Assembly (NCBI GenBank): GCA_029259935.1
Contig: JAJDEH010000202.1
Location: 1-50,047 of the forward strand
Reading direction: 5' to 3'
Source of the DNA: Planctomycetota bacterium
Lineage (GTDB): Bacteria; Planctomycetota; Planctomycetia; Pirellulales; Pirellulaceae
DNA: 50,047 bases
This document shows positions 1 to 9,900 of the stretch, one piece after another. The stretch's first letter is position 1. Every line of letters starts with the position of its first letter. The notes beneath the pieces are model-generated. The model saw nothing but the letters and a program-made list of their open reading frames with translations, made no database searches and was not told the DNA's origin. A program made the position numbers and the translations under genes.

Positions 1-2
1 AA

Positions 3-146
3 GTACAACAGGGCGGGCCAAATAGTTGGCAGTTGTACGAGAGATTCACAACGCACGAAGAAGCGCAACGCTGCGCCGCCATTCTTGACGAACAGGGCAA
101 GACCACCCGCATCATCCGCTATAGTCTCTGCCCCGCCGCCGCTTAG
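3..146 (+). CDS. C-terminal fragment of an unrecognised protein
   Basis: An open frame runs in from the left edge of the window and ends at TAG 144-146, giving 47 residues. The segment EEAQRCAAILDEQGK and the following TTRIIRYS look like a helix followed by a strand, with a normal amino-acid mix. The other two forward frames close early or read as low-complexity Arg/Pro/Ala peptide, so this frame is the likely coding one. The N-terminus lies outside the window, I do not recognise the family and no function can be given. Confidence 0.5.
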   Translation, partial: VQQGGPNSWQLYERFTTHEEAQRCAAILDEQGKTTRIIRYSLCPAAA

Positions 147-438
147 GAATGGCTGATCGCGGCCAGCAAACCGGGGGTTCGTTTCTTCAACCCCAGCCAC
201 TCGAAATGCCAATCAACGGTTGACCATCTACTGGTGGCCTCCGTGGGCCTTCATCAACACAGTTTTGACGCCACCTCTTCGGGGGTCTGCTCAGAAACTC
301 TTGCCGGCAACTCGCTTTCCAGCGAATTTCTCTATTTTTTGCGCTCAACGGCCACACATCCGTCGTCCATTTCAATAGGGGCGATTTGATCACGATGTGA
401 AAACCGTTCGTTGGGTAATGAAATTGGAGAACAAGACG

Positions 439-1068
439 ATGACGAGTCAATTCAAGTCCGGTATTCTGGCCAGCTTTGTATGTTCCTGCATGCTGGCGAC
501 CGCGGTCGGCGGCGAACCTTCTGGCAAGAGCAAATTAGTCCTCGACGTCGGAGATCAATCACCAGAATTTTCCGCGAGGGATCAGTTCGGAATGGTCTGC
601 GAATCGAACCTGCGATTGCCGATGACGGACACGGTGATCTGGTTCTACAAGGGTGATTTCTGTTGTCAGAGCCTGCAGCGCGCAAGACATCTGCGGGCAC
701 TTGTGGACTCGCGTGTCAGCAGAAACGTGCAGGTCGTTGGGATCAGCGGCGACCCGGTGGAAAACCATTGGGCCTTTCAAGAGGTTTGTGCTGTCAATTT
801 CACGATCCTCTCTGATGAAACCGGGAGCATTGCGAGGCAATTCGGAGTTCCGCTGCGGTCTGGCGGGAAGGCACGTCTCCGCAACGACAAGGGTCAGGTC
901 GTCCTAGATCCGTTGACCAACAAGTCGATCATTCTCAATCGCGGCGTGACCGTGGAACCCCGGGTTTTCGTCGTTGCGCACGACGGCAGGATTGTTTACG
1001 CGCGAGCCTGTTCCGAGGCTTCAAGTGACATCGACGACTTAGTTGAATTCCTGGAACAACGTGATTAG
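439..1068 (+). CDS. Exported thioredoxin-fold (AhpC/TSA-like redoxin) protein
   Basis: About 209 residues. A hydrophobic N-terminal segment (residues 7-24) ends at a plausible signal-peptidase site, so the protein is probably exported. The body fits the peroxiredoxin/redoxin fold: a VGDQSPEF opening, strand VIWFYKGDFCC with two adjacent cysteines (about C75 and C76) where the peroxidatic cysteine of AhpC/TSA proteins lies, then VQVVGISGD, FTILSDETGSIARQFGV and a C-terminal strand PRVFVVAHDGRIVY. By family it would reduce peroxides or act as a thiol oxidoreductase outside the cytoplasm; the substrate is unknown. The start at 439 is chosen because GGAGA lies eight bases upstream; in-frame ATGs at 397 and 418 have no ribosome site. 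The CC arrangement is not the classical TxxC peroxiredoxin motif, so the activity is uncertain. Confidence 0.8.
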   Translation: MTSQFKSGILASFVCSCMLATAVGGEPSGKSKLVLDVGDQSPEFSARDQFGMVCESNLRLPMTDTVIWFYKGDFCCQSLQRARHLRALVDSRVSRNVQVVGISGDPVENHWAFQEVCAVNFTILSDETGSIARQFGVPLRSGGKARLRNDKGQVVLDPLTNKSIILNRGVTVEPRVFVVAHDGRIVYARACSEASSDIDDLVEFLEQRD

Positions 1069-1214
1069 ACGTTGGCGTGCCTCGCCCGTCGCTTCCCTTG
1101 GTGGTGGGCGAGCAAGGATTTTACGGAACCAAGATTCGCATTGTGGTTTTCTATCCGTCATAATGCCGCCGTCGCCTCTCACTTGTCATGTCTTACCCAT
1201 CTGGTCGCCACATC

Positions 1215-1781
1215 ATGGCTGATCCGTTGCGCATTGAAGGTCCTACGTTGGAGCGGTTCCGCGGCTACCTGCGCCTGCTGGCCCGCACGCACGTCGAAAA
1301 GTGGCTGCAGGCCAAAATCGACGCTTCCGACCTCGTTCAGCAGACACTGATGGATGCACACGCCAAGCGGGATCAGTTTCGCGGGACTGAAGAAGCCGAG
1401 TTGTGCGCCTGGCTGCGGCAGATTCTGGCTTACAATCTGGCGGATGTCGTCCGTTACCATGGGCGGGCGAAACGCGACGCCGCCCGCCAAGTCTCGCTGG
1501 AAGCCAGTATTACGGCGTCGTTCTCCCGCGTGGATGCGCTGCTCGTGGCTTCACAGGCTTCGCCCAGCCAGCAGGCCATGCGGCACGAAGAACTGCTCCG
1601 ATTGCCGGCCGCGCTGGATCAACTTCCACAGGCTCAAAAGGATGCGGTTGTGCTGCACCATTTGCAGGGGCTGACGCTCGCTGAAACGGCCGAGCGGCTC
1701 GACAAGACGGACGCCGCCGTGGCCGGCCTGCTGTACCGTGGACTCCGGCAACTTCACAAACTGCTTGCAGATCGAGAATGA
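1215..1781 (+). CDS. ECF-type RNA polymerase sigma factor, planctomycete subfamily
   Basis: About 188 residues with the two conserved parts of group 4 sigma-70 factors. Region 2 contains DASDLVQQTLMDAH and the aromatic WLRQILAYNLADVVR stretch. Region 4 is a helix-turn-helix: LPQAQKDAVVLHHLQGLTLAETAERLDKT followed by VAGLLYRGLRQLHKLL. It should direct RNA polymerase to a small regulon. The next gene, a membrane Ser/Thr kinase, starts three bases after the stop codon. Such sigma-kinase pairs are a known planctomycete arrangement in which the kinase, rather than an anti-sigma factor, is thought to control the sigma factor. An in-frame ATG at 1188 would add nine residues; neither start has a good ribosome site, and 1215 (MADPLRIEG) is preferred as the more family-like N-terminus. 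The kinase partner is disrupted, so regulation here may be altered. Confidence 0.85.
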   Translation: MADPLRIEGPTLERFRGYLRLLARTHVEKWLQAKIDASDLVQQTLMDAHAKRDQFRGTEEAELCAWLRQILAYNLADVVRYHGRAKRDAARQVSLEASITASFSRVDALLVASQASPSQQAMRHEELLRLPAALDQLPQAQKDAVVLHHLQGLTLAETAERLDKTDAAVAGLLYRGLRQLHKLLADRE

Positions 1782-1784
1782 GCG

Positions 1785-4700
1785 ATGTCCCAAGACCCCG
1801 CCGATCGCCGCGACGATTCCTCCGCCCATAATCAGCGGCTCGACGAAGTCATCGCCGCCTACGTTCGGGCAGAGGAGGCGGATCACCCGCCCGATCGCGA
1901 GCAGTTGCTGCGCGAGCATCCCGATTTGGCGGACGAGCTGCGCGAGTTCCTAGAGCATCGCGAGCGGATGAAGCAACTGGTCAAGCCGCTCCAAGATGCA
2001 GTGCCGCAATTCCTTCACGTGCGGTGTCCACATTGCCACAATCCGATCGAATTGGTGGATGACGCGCCAGTGGAGGAGATTAATTGCCCGTCCTGCGGTA
2101 CCAATTTCAGTTTGGTGGGCGAACGGGAAACCTTGCACTATCCACCTGGTGAAAAAACGATCGGCCATTTCGAGTTGCTGGACCGCGTGGGGATCGGGGC
2201 ATTCGGCAGCGTTTGGAAGGCTCGTGACACCAAGCTTGACCGCATGGTCGCCGTCAAGCTTCCTCGGCACGGCCAACTCGACTCAGGCCAAACCGAAATG
2301 TTTCTGCGCGATGCCCGGGCGGCGGCCCAGCTCAAACATCCAAATATCGTCAGCGTGCACGAGGTCGGCAAGCAAGACGACGTGATCTACATCGTCAGTG
2401 ACTTCATCGATGGCGCGACGCTCAAAGAGTGGACCGATGCCAAACGGCTCACGCCCCGTGAAACGGCCGAATTGTGTGTCAAGATCGCCAAGGCGCTGCA
2501 TCACGCGCACGAGGCTGGTGTCATCCACCGCGACCTGAAGCCGGGCAACATCATGATGGACACCGATGGCGAGCCGCACCTTGTCGACTTCGGTCTGGCG
2601 AAGCGCGAAGCGGGCGAGATCACGATGACCGTCGAAGGACAAATCCTTGGCACTCCCGCCTATATGTCGCCCGAACAAGCTCGCGGCGAAGGCCATACGG
2701 CCGACCGCCGCGCCGACATTTACTCGTTGGGCGTAATACTCTTCGAAGTCCTGACGGACGAACTCCCCTTCCGTGGAGACACGCAGATGCTGATCGTCCA
2801 GATTCTAAAGGACGACGCCCCAAGCTTGCGCAAACTTAACGGCAAGATTCCGCGGGACTTGGAAACAATCTGTCTCAAATGCTTGGAGAAGGACCCCCAA
2901 AAACGATATTCGTCCGCACTCGATCTGTCCAATGAACTCAGCCGTTTCCTCGACGGCGTGCCGATCCAGGCTAGGCCGATTAGCCCGGCCCAGCAAACGT
3001 GGCGATGGTGCCAACGGAAACCGGCTTGGGCCTCGTTGATCGGCGTCAGCAGTTTGGCCACCATCGTCTTGATTGCCGGGCTGATCTTCAGCAACGTGAT
3101 CGTTTCAGACGCGCTGGAAGATCGAACCGAGGCACTCGGGCTATTGCAAGACGAGCAGGAGATCACTAAGCAGGCCTTGCGGGAAAAGAGCGAAGCTCTG
3201 GATGATCGGACAAGAGCACTACAAGACTTGCGAACCCAGGAAAGCAAGACAAGAGAGGCACTGGGGCGAGAAACCAAGGCTCTGGGAGAAAAGAGCGAAG
3301 CCTTGGAAGGTCGCAACAGGGCTTTCGCCGATCTAGAAAATTCACTGTCGCGTGAGCAGAAGACATCCAACTACCATCTCATTTCGCTGGCCCGTCGCGA
3401 ATGGCTAGCGGGCAACGTCGTCCCCGCCGCGGATTTTTTAGAGATGTGCAAGCCCGAGTTCCGCAACTGGGAATGGCATCAGCAAAAACGGCTTTGCGAA
3501 CGGCACGGAGTTCGTAAGTTGCTCAATGGGTATGTCGGCCGGGACGAACAGATCTCGATGACAGAAGATGGCAAGTTGATGGTTGTCATGCAAGCTCCGC
3601 GCACCGTAAAGACATTCGATCTAGCGACGCGCGAGTTTGTCGACACCTTTCAAGTGAATGCCTATTCCGTGGTCTCGGTGGCCGTCGGCAAGGACGGCAA
3701 GCTGGTTGCTGCCGCGGGTCAATTCGGTGCAACGGATAGCAAGACAACTTACGGGACTCTGACAATTTGGGAGCGTGAGACCGGACGAAAGATCCTCGAT
3801 TTTCCGAAACTCACATTCCAGATCGACCGTGTTGCACTGAATCAAGATGGAACGCGCGTCGTGGCCGCGGTCAGGCAAAGCAAAAAGAAAGAGGAAGGAC
3901 AAGGAGAAGGAAGCAATACCCAGAACTCTGTGAAGTCCTGGGACATTGAATCGGGAGACGAGTTATGGTCGATCGCCGCACGTACCACCAATTCAGAAAC
4001 CGTGGTGTTTGACCGTTCCCGACAGAGGATGCTGGTGCCGGCGGACGGCGGATGGAAATTGTGCGACGCGAGCACCGGTGAACAGATTCTCGACCTGGCA
4101 GGTGTCCGCGGTTCGTGCGTGGCTTTTAGTCCCGACGGAAAGTTCCTGGCGGCAGCACGCGAAACCACAATCAACATGTGGGACGCCGTCACGGGCGAGC
4201 AGATTCCCAAGTTTTTTGGCAGCAGCGAAGCACCGCGAGCCGAGCAAGCGGGATTCAGGATTACTTCGCCAACTCGCATGCTTAACCCACCGCGGGCGGG
4301 CATACTTTCACTCGCCTTCTCAAGCGGTGGCGATCGCATTGTCGCGGGAAGTGGCACCGGGAAAATCACCGTGTGGGAGATTGCCACGGGCAGGCAGTCG
4401 TTGGTGGTTCGCCAGCATTGGGCGGTCGGCGCGGTGGCATTCACGGCCGACGGCTCCGAAATCGTATCGGCTAACTCGCGGCATCATGGTATCCCTGACG
4501 AGATGCGGATCTGGGATGCGCGCAGTGGACAGGAGTCTTACGAGCTTCGCGATCACGAAGCGAAGTGTTGGGATGTCGTGTACAGTCACGACGGGCGGCT
4601 CATCGCCACGTCGAGCGGCGATGGCAAGGTCCGCCTGTGGAATGCGCGAAATCGTGTGTTGGTCCGTACTCTTGTGCACGATGGGCGAGAGAGAAAGAGA

Positions 4701-5231
4701 AAGAGTCGCGATGTGTTCGGCCTTTCGTTTAGCCCGACTGATGCGCTGCTCGCCTCGGCAGGCCATGACGGAACGGCCAAAATTTGGGATGTCGAATCGG
4801 GCGAATTGGTGCATACGTTGGATGCAAATAAAAGAAATCAGGCGCTCTACGATGTGGCGTTCAGTCCGGACGGCAAATTATTGGCCACCGCTAGCAGGGA
4901 TCGGACCGTCAAAGTTTGGAACACCGATTCGTGGCAGGAGATTTATACGCTTACCGAACACTCCGCGGAAGTCACCAGCGTCGTGTTCAGTCCGGCCGGA
5001 GACGAGTTGGTGACGGCAAGCATGGACAATACCGTCCGGTTCTGGGATCCAAACACCGGCCGAAGGATACGGCCACCCAAGGAACACACGGGCCGCGTTT
5101 ACCACGTTTGCTTCAGTCCAAATGGGGAAATGCTGTTGAGTTCGAGCACTGAGGGCAGCACCGAATGTTCCCTAGGCTTTCACACGCCGAAGGACGCCGA
5201 AGGACGGCGGACCGATGGTGGTACACCGTAG
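1785..5231 (+). CDS. Membrane Ser/Thr protein kinase with WD40 repeats, truncated by frameshift
   Basis: 1148 residues as read. Order: an acidic N-terminal region; a zinc-ribbon-like pair of CxxC motifs (C81/C84 and C101/C104); a complete Hanks-type kinase domain (about 128-389) with glycine loop GIGAFGSV, lysine K158, HRDLKPGN (248-255), DFG (268-270) and SPEQ; one membrane helix (about 415-440); a charged coiled coil rich in ALxxRxxAL units (440-530); and WD40 blades from about 570 to the end. The kinase should lie in the cytoplasm and the propeller outside. The start is three bases after the upstream sigma-factor gene, so both are probably one operon. The last residues (about 1137-1148) are out of frame: a 10-bp duplication at 5184-5206 shifts the frame, and blades plus TPRs continue in another frame to 6867. 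The kinase itself is intact and could still be made. Confidence 0.88.
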   Translation: MSQDPADRRDDSSAHNQRLDEVIAAYVRAEEADHPPDREQLLREHPDLADELREFLEHRERMKQLVKPLQDAVPQFLHVRCPHCHNPIELVDDAPVEEINCPSCGTNFSLVGERETLHYPPGEKTIGHFELLDRVGIGAFGSVWKARDTKLDRMVAVKLPRHGQLDSGQTEMFLRDARAAAQLKHPNIVSVHEVGKQDDVIYIVSDFIDGATLKEWTDAKRLTPRETAELCVKIAKALHHAHEAGVIHRDLKPGNIMMDTDGEPHLVDFGLAKREAGEITMTVEGQILGTPAYMSPEQARGEGHTADRRADIYSLGVILFEVLTDELPFRGDTQMLIVQILKDDAPSLRKLNGKIPRDLETICLKCLEKDPQKRYSSALDLSNELSRFLDGVPIQARPISPAQQTWRWCQRKPAWASLIGVSSLATIVLIAGLIFSNVIVSDALEDRTEALGLLQDEQEITKQALREKSEALDDRTRALQDLRTQESKTREALGRETKALGEKSEALEGRNRAFADLENSLSREQKTSNYHLISLARREWLAGNVVPAADFLEMCKPEFRNWEWHQQKRLCERHGVRKLLNGYVGRDEQISMTEDGKLMVVMQAPRTVKTFDLATREFVDTFQVNAYSVVSVAVGKDGKLVAAAGQFGATDSKTTYGTLTIWERETGRKILDFPKLTFQIDRVALNQDGTRVVAAVRQSKKKEEGQGEGSNTQNSVKSWDIESGDELWSIAARTTNSETVVFDRSRQRMLVPADGGWKLCDASTGEQILDLAGVRGSCVAFSPDGKFLAAARETTINMWDAVTGEQIPKFFGSSEAPRAEQAGFRITSPTRMLNPPRAGILSLAFSSGGDRIVAGSGTGKITVWEIATGRQSLVVRQHWAVGAVAFTADGSEIVSANSRHHGIPDEMRIWDARSGQESYELRDHEAKCWDVVYSHDGRLIATSSGDGKVRLWNARNRVLVRTLVHDGRERKRKSRDVFGLSFSPTDALLASAGHDGTAKIWDVESGELVHTLDANKRNQALYDVAFSPDGKLLATASRDRTVKVWNTDSWQEIYTLTEHSAEVTSVVFSPAGDELVTASMDNTVRFWDPNTGRRIRPPKEHTGRVYHVCFSPNGEMLLSSSTEGSTECSLGFHTPKDAEGRRTDGGTP
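5184..5206 (+). repeat. 10-bp tandem duplication causing a frameshift
   Basis: The unit ACGCCGAAGG occurs at 5184-5193 and again at 5194-5203, followed by ACG. Ten bases change the reading frame by one. Removing one copy joins the frame of the upstream kinase-WD40 gene exactly to the frame that encodes the following WD40 blades, reading ...FHTPKDGGPMVVHRSGMGT..., so the duplication is the probable cause of the break. Confidence 0.85.
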
Positions 5232-5832
5232 CGGCATGGGCACCGTCAGAATGTGGAATCGGACCAGTGGCGTGGATGTGCTTGTGCTGCCGGACCAGCC
5301 GGAGGTGGTCTATGGAGTCGGGTTCAGTAAGGATGCCTCTCGCATTGTCGCCACCTGTCAAGGCACCGTGAAGATGTGGGACGCCGTTACGGGCCAGGAA
5401 GTCTTCAGTCTCGTCGGCGGTACGCATGCGGTTGCGTTCAGTCCCAGCGGAAACCAATTGGCCTGCGCTGCCTCCGATAGCATCGTGCGAATCTGGGACG
5501 CCACGCCCCTCGATGATGATCTCGATTTTCAAAGAGAGCGAGTGGCTCGCGAGATGTACGATGCAAATCAGCATCGACGAACCCGGCGCGTGACGGAAGC
5601 GATCGCTTCCTATGCCCGGGCATCCAAACATCTTGAAGAGCTACTGGGCAAGAGTCCGGATTCCAACGAACTGCGAAGCCAACAGGCCGAATGCTTTTCA
5701 TCGGCGGGCCAGACTCATTACGGAGCCGGCCAACTGCGCGAAGCCTTGCCGCTTATGGAAAAAGCGGCCGATACCTGGCAGCAGTTGGTCAACACAGATC
5801 CAAATCGCGGCGAATTCCGACGGCGCTGTTAG
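5215..5832 (+). pseudogene. Detached WD40/TPR segment of the upstream kinase gene
   Basis: This frame encodes the last two to three WD40 blades (GTVRMWNRTSG, GTVKMWDAVTGQ, SIVRIWDATP) followed by the first TPR-like helices (AIASYARASKHLEELLGKSP, GQLREALPLMEKA). It is one base out of phase with the kinase gene that ends at 5231, and joins it smoothly if one copy of the 10-bp duplication at 5184-5206 is removed. There is no ribosome site or natural N-terminus at GTG/ATG codons near 5215, so it is unlikely to be an independent gene. It ends at an in-frame TAG (5830-5832), after which coding continues in the same frame. Confidence 0.75.
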
Positions 5833-5949
5833 GAGACGGCCAACACGATCGGGGCCATCCATGCCAGATCGAAGGCCTCCGATCAGGCCATCAAAGCATT
5901 TCGCAAGTCGATCGAAATTCTCGAGCAGTCTTCAGGCGAACAGCAAGAT

Positions 5950-6867
5950 TTGCGGCTCATGGCCATCACTTATCGGAACCTAGCTAACCTACATCCAGCG
6001 AAAACGTCCGCGCGGCTGGACGTGCTGGAAAAATTGTCCGACGTACAGAACCGAATGGCGGAAAACTCTCCCGCGGAGACGCAACTGAGAAGCAGCCTGG
6101 CCACCACCATCAACGAAATTGGCCTCATACACTTTCACGACGGCCATGACATCGACCAGGCACGCAAAACCTACGAAAAATCGCTGAAGATTCGTCAGCA
6201 GCTTGTTGAGGACGATCCCGACTCCATCGCCTATGCGATCAATGTGGGCGGCAGCTATTGCAATCTCGGCCATCTTGAATCCAAGACAGAGAATCACGAG
6301 CAGGCGCTCACGCGTTATGAACAGTCCATTGCGGCATTGAGCGGCGCGTTGAAAAACGAACCCAATCACTCGACGGCGAAGCGATTCTTGACCAACGCCC
6401 GCGGCGGACGGGCAACGCTGCTGGTGAAACTCGAACGCTTCTCCGCTGCCGCGCCGGACTGGAAACGCTGCATGGAACTCAACTCCGGCCGAACCGCCCG
6501 GCATTTCCAAAACCAATTCGCGTTCGCCCTGGCAAAAGCGGGTGACCATCACTCGGCTGCGGGGCAAGCCGGGCGTTTGAGCAAATCGGCGGAAAAGCAG
6601 GGAGGATCGCTGTACGATCTGGCTTGCCTATGGGCCCTTTGCTCGGCGGCCGTTGATCAGGATTCGTCGCTGGCTGCCGCCCAGCGGAAAGACGACTCGG
6701 AAAAGTATGCAGTCGAAGCACTTGCAAATCTGAAACAGGCCCATGCCGCGGGCTATTTCGAGACCACGCAACGACGCGAGCACCTGAAGGCGGATTCCGA
6801 TTTGCATTCCCTTGCCAAGCGCTCGGACTTCAACGAATTCATGAAGGAGATCCGCCAAACACCTTAG
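5950..6867 (+). pseudogene. C-terminal TPR segment of the upstream kinase gene
   Basis: The same frame as the preceding fragment stays open from 5833 to the stop at 6865-6867; 5950 is only the first ATG in it. The protein is helical and built from TPR-like units such as DIDQARKTYEKSLKIRQQL, NHEQALTRYEQSIAAL and a final block with YDLACLWALCSAA and EKYAVEALANLKQAHAAGYF, ending in SDLHSLAKRSDFNEFM. This tail is typical of the C-terminus of planctomycete kinase-WD40-TPR proteins. With the duplication removed and the TAG at 5830 read through, the whole gene from 1785 would encode about 1690 residues. As it stands this part has no plausible translation start of its own. Confidence 0.72.
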
Positions 6868-6995
6868 GTGTTGTTTTGCACGAGACGTGTTGCATGCCGC
6901 TTACTTGTGGAAAACTGGCCTTTTCATGCATCACCGCAAAAGCGGAGTCTCTTCGGGCAACACGCCGAAGGTCTCCCACCAAAAAGGAGGCCAGC

Positions 6996-9900
6996 CTACT
7001 TGGCAATTGTCAGACCGGCTAGTTGCCGTTTGCGCTGTATCCACTCGTCTCGTGTCAATGCCTGCAGTCTACTGAGCCGCTCGTCGAGACGAGTCCCGGT
7101 GCGTATTTCGAATCGCAAGACCGAATGTTCCGGGGGCAGTTCGTAGTCCACGCGTGTATCCCACAGACTCACCCCCTGTGCGTTTCGACTTAGAATTCGA
7201 CTTTCATCGCTGCTGAAGCTCGCCTGCGAAACGGCACCGCCTTGCTCGAATTGCAGCAACAATTTGCCGCTTTCCACATCCCAGAGATTGACCGCGCCAT
7301 CATGAGCCCAAGTCAAGATGCGGCTTTCATCTTCGGAAAACGTCGCTCCAACAAGTCCAGGCTCATGTCGGACCTCGACGAGCAATTCGCCGCTGCCGAC
7401 GTCCCACAATCGCGCCGCGTCATCCCGTCCCCAGCTTAGGACGCGGTGTTCATCGTGGCTGAATATGGCCGCCGAAGCCTCACTGTGCGGAAGCTGCCAA
7501 AGCGACTGGCCGGAATCCGCATCCCACAATTGCACGAATCCATCCGACACTAGCTCACGGCCCCCGTAAGTCAATATTCGGCGTCCGTCCCGATTGAAGA
7601 CCGCGCCATAAACCGCGTGTGGGAGTCCATAGTCGTCCTCGCCATCGGCGTTGTGATCCAGCGTAACGATCGAATCGCCGTTCCCGGCGTCCCACAACTT
7701 CACGAAGCCATCATGGTCCCAACTCATGATGCGGCTTTCATCCGGCGAGAACACCGCGCCACCGACATATTCCTGGTGCTCGACGGAGTGTAGCACTTTG
7801 CCCGTGCGCGTGTCCCACAGTCGTACCAGCCACTTCTTCAAATCGTCCGCGGTGCCCCATGTCAGGATGCGGCTTTCGTCGGGGCTGAAAACAACTCCTC
7901 CAACGTCATAGTAATGTTCTAGCCGCACCATGCGTTCGCCGGTCTCCGCGTCCCACAAACAAGCCTCCTCCTGGCCGCTCCAACTCAACACACGGCTCTC
8001 GTCGTTGCTGAACAGCGCGCCCTTGGCTGGCAGGTCGTGCGCGAACTTGACGAGTTGCGTTCCGGATGCGGAATCCCAAATCCGCACTTCGCCATCTCTC
8101 GACCAGGTGAGGATTTTGTCTTCCTCGCGGCTAAATCGCGCGCCGTGGACGGCTCGGGGATGTGGAAACTGACAAAGTTCCGAACCGTCGTCCGTGCTGC
8201 ATAGTTTCATTCCACCGTTCTTGCCCCACGTCAGAATGCGGCTTTCATCCCGGCTCAGGGAAACACCGGAGCAATCCTCGTGAGCGATTCTTAAAAGGGC
8301 TGCATCCGTGCGGATATCCCAGACCCGCAGCGAGTTTTCGCCCCAGGTCAACAGACGGGTTTCATCCGGGCTGAACGCCGCGCCCCCGATCTCCTCACCG
8401 TGTTTGAGCTGACAGAGAGACGCGCCGGTTTCGGCATCCGAAATTCTCACGGTGCCCATCTTCGCGCCAAACGCGCCGCCCCAACTCAGAATGCAAGTTT
8501 CGCTCTGATTGAAAGTCGCCCATTGAGCGTCGCCTTCAAATTGAATGCTGAACTGTTCGGTGCCGGTCTTGCTATCCCACAACCGAACCGTATCGTCGCG
8601 GCCCCAGCTAAGAATGCGGCTCTCGTCCCGGCTGAATACGGCACCCGAGATATCTTCGTCGTGTCGCAGCCGCAGCGTTTGCTGGCCCGTTTCGGCATCC
8701 CATACGTGGAGTTCGCCGCTACGGCCAGCATAACCGTCGGCGGGACTGCCGAATCCTCCACCGCCCCAACTCATGATTCGAGTTTCGTCGGAACTTAAGA
8801 CCGCGTCTATCAGCCCCACCGGCGATTCTACTTCCAGGCGGGCATCGCCCGTCGTCGCGTCCCACAACCGCAGTTGCTTGCCGTAGCTCCAACTTAAGAT
8901 CGTCTTCTCGTCCTTGCTGAACATCGCGCCGAACAACGAATTGTCATGTTTGCACTGAACAAGTTCGCGTCCGGAGTTGACATCCCACACACGAACCGTC
9001 TTGTCGCTACTCCAGCTCAAGATACGTTGTTCATCGCGACTAAAGACCGCTCCACTGACTTTCTTGTCATGTTGAAGCGCGAGCAACGTTTGTCCCGTCT
9101 TCGCGTCCCACAATTTCAACATACTCGGTTTGTCCCACTCGCCGCCCCAACTGAGAATGCACGTTTCGTCCTTGTTGAATATCGCGCCATTGATGGATTT
9201 ATCGTGCTTGAGTTGCAATAGCGCCTCGTCCATGTCGACGTCCCACAGCCATACCGATCCGCCAAGCGCGGAATCCCAGCTTAAGATGTGTTGCTCGTCG
9301 CGGCTGAACATTGCACCGGCAACGTAACCACCAGGGTCGAATTCAACAATTTTCTCATTGCTGTTTGCATTCCACACGGTGAGAAACCGATCTCCCCAGG
9401 TTAGTAGCTGGTCTCCGTTCGTACTCCATTGAGCGCCGAAAACGTGCGACTTGTTCTCTAGAATACTTCGCAGTCGGACCCCGCGAATCTGCGTCTCGTA
9501 AGCCAGACGAGCATTGCGTTGATTGGCGGGCGATTCGACGAACAAGGCTGCGGACCGCGCAAAGTAGTGACCGGACGCGAGCAAATCTTGGAAGCTGTCT
9601 CGCTGCGTGACTCCGTTGCTCCAGTGGTTTCTGGCAAGTTGTTCTCGTGCCCGATCCCGTTCGCGCCGCGCTTCCTTGGCTAGTTGATTGGCTCGCCCGC
9701 TTTCTTGGTCCGCCTTCTTTCTGGCAGTTTCTTCGTCTTCCCGTGCGTCTTCCGCCTTGATTTGAGCCTCACGCGCGAGGGAGCGCTGATAGTTGGCCAC
9801 GAGTCCCCCCGTCGTTGCCAGAACAGCGAGAAACACCAACGCCGCAATCGCGGACAACTTGATTTTCGCCTTCTTGATGGCCTGCAGGGACGACGCGCCG

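Noticed and set aside
187..450. 87-residue minus-strand frame near the left end
   Set aside because: Overlaps the start of the redoxin gene and has unconvincing composition without a ribosome site.
6951..6970. CTTCGG/CCGAAG hairpin between the convergent kinase remnant and STAND gene
   Set aside because: Six-base stem with an eight-base loop and no U-run; too weak to call a terminator.
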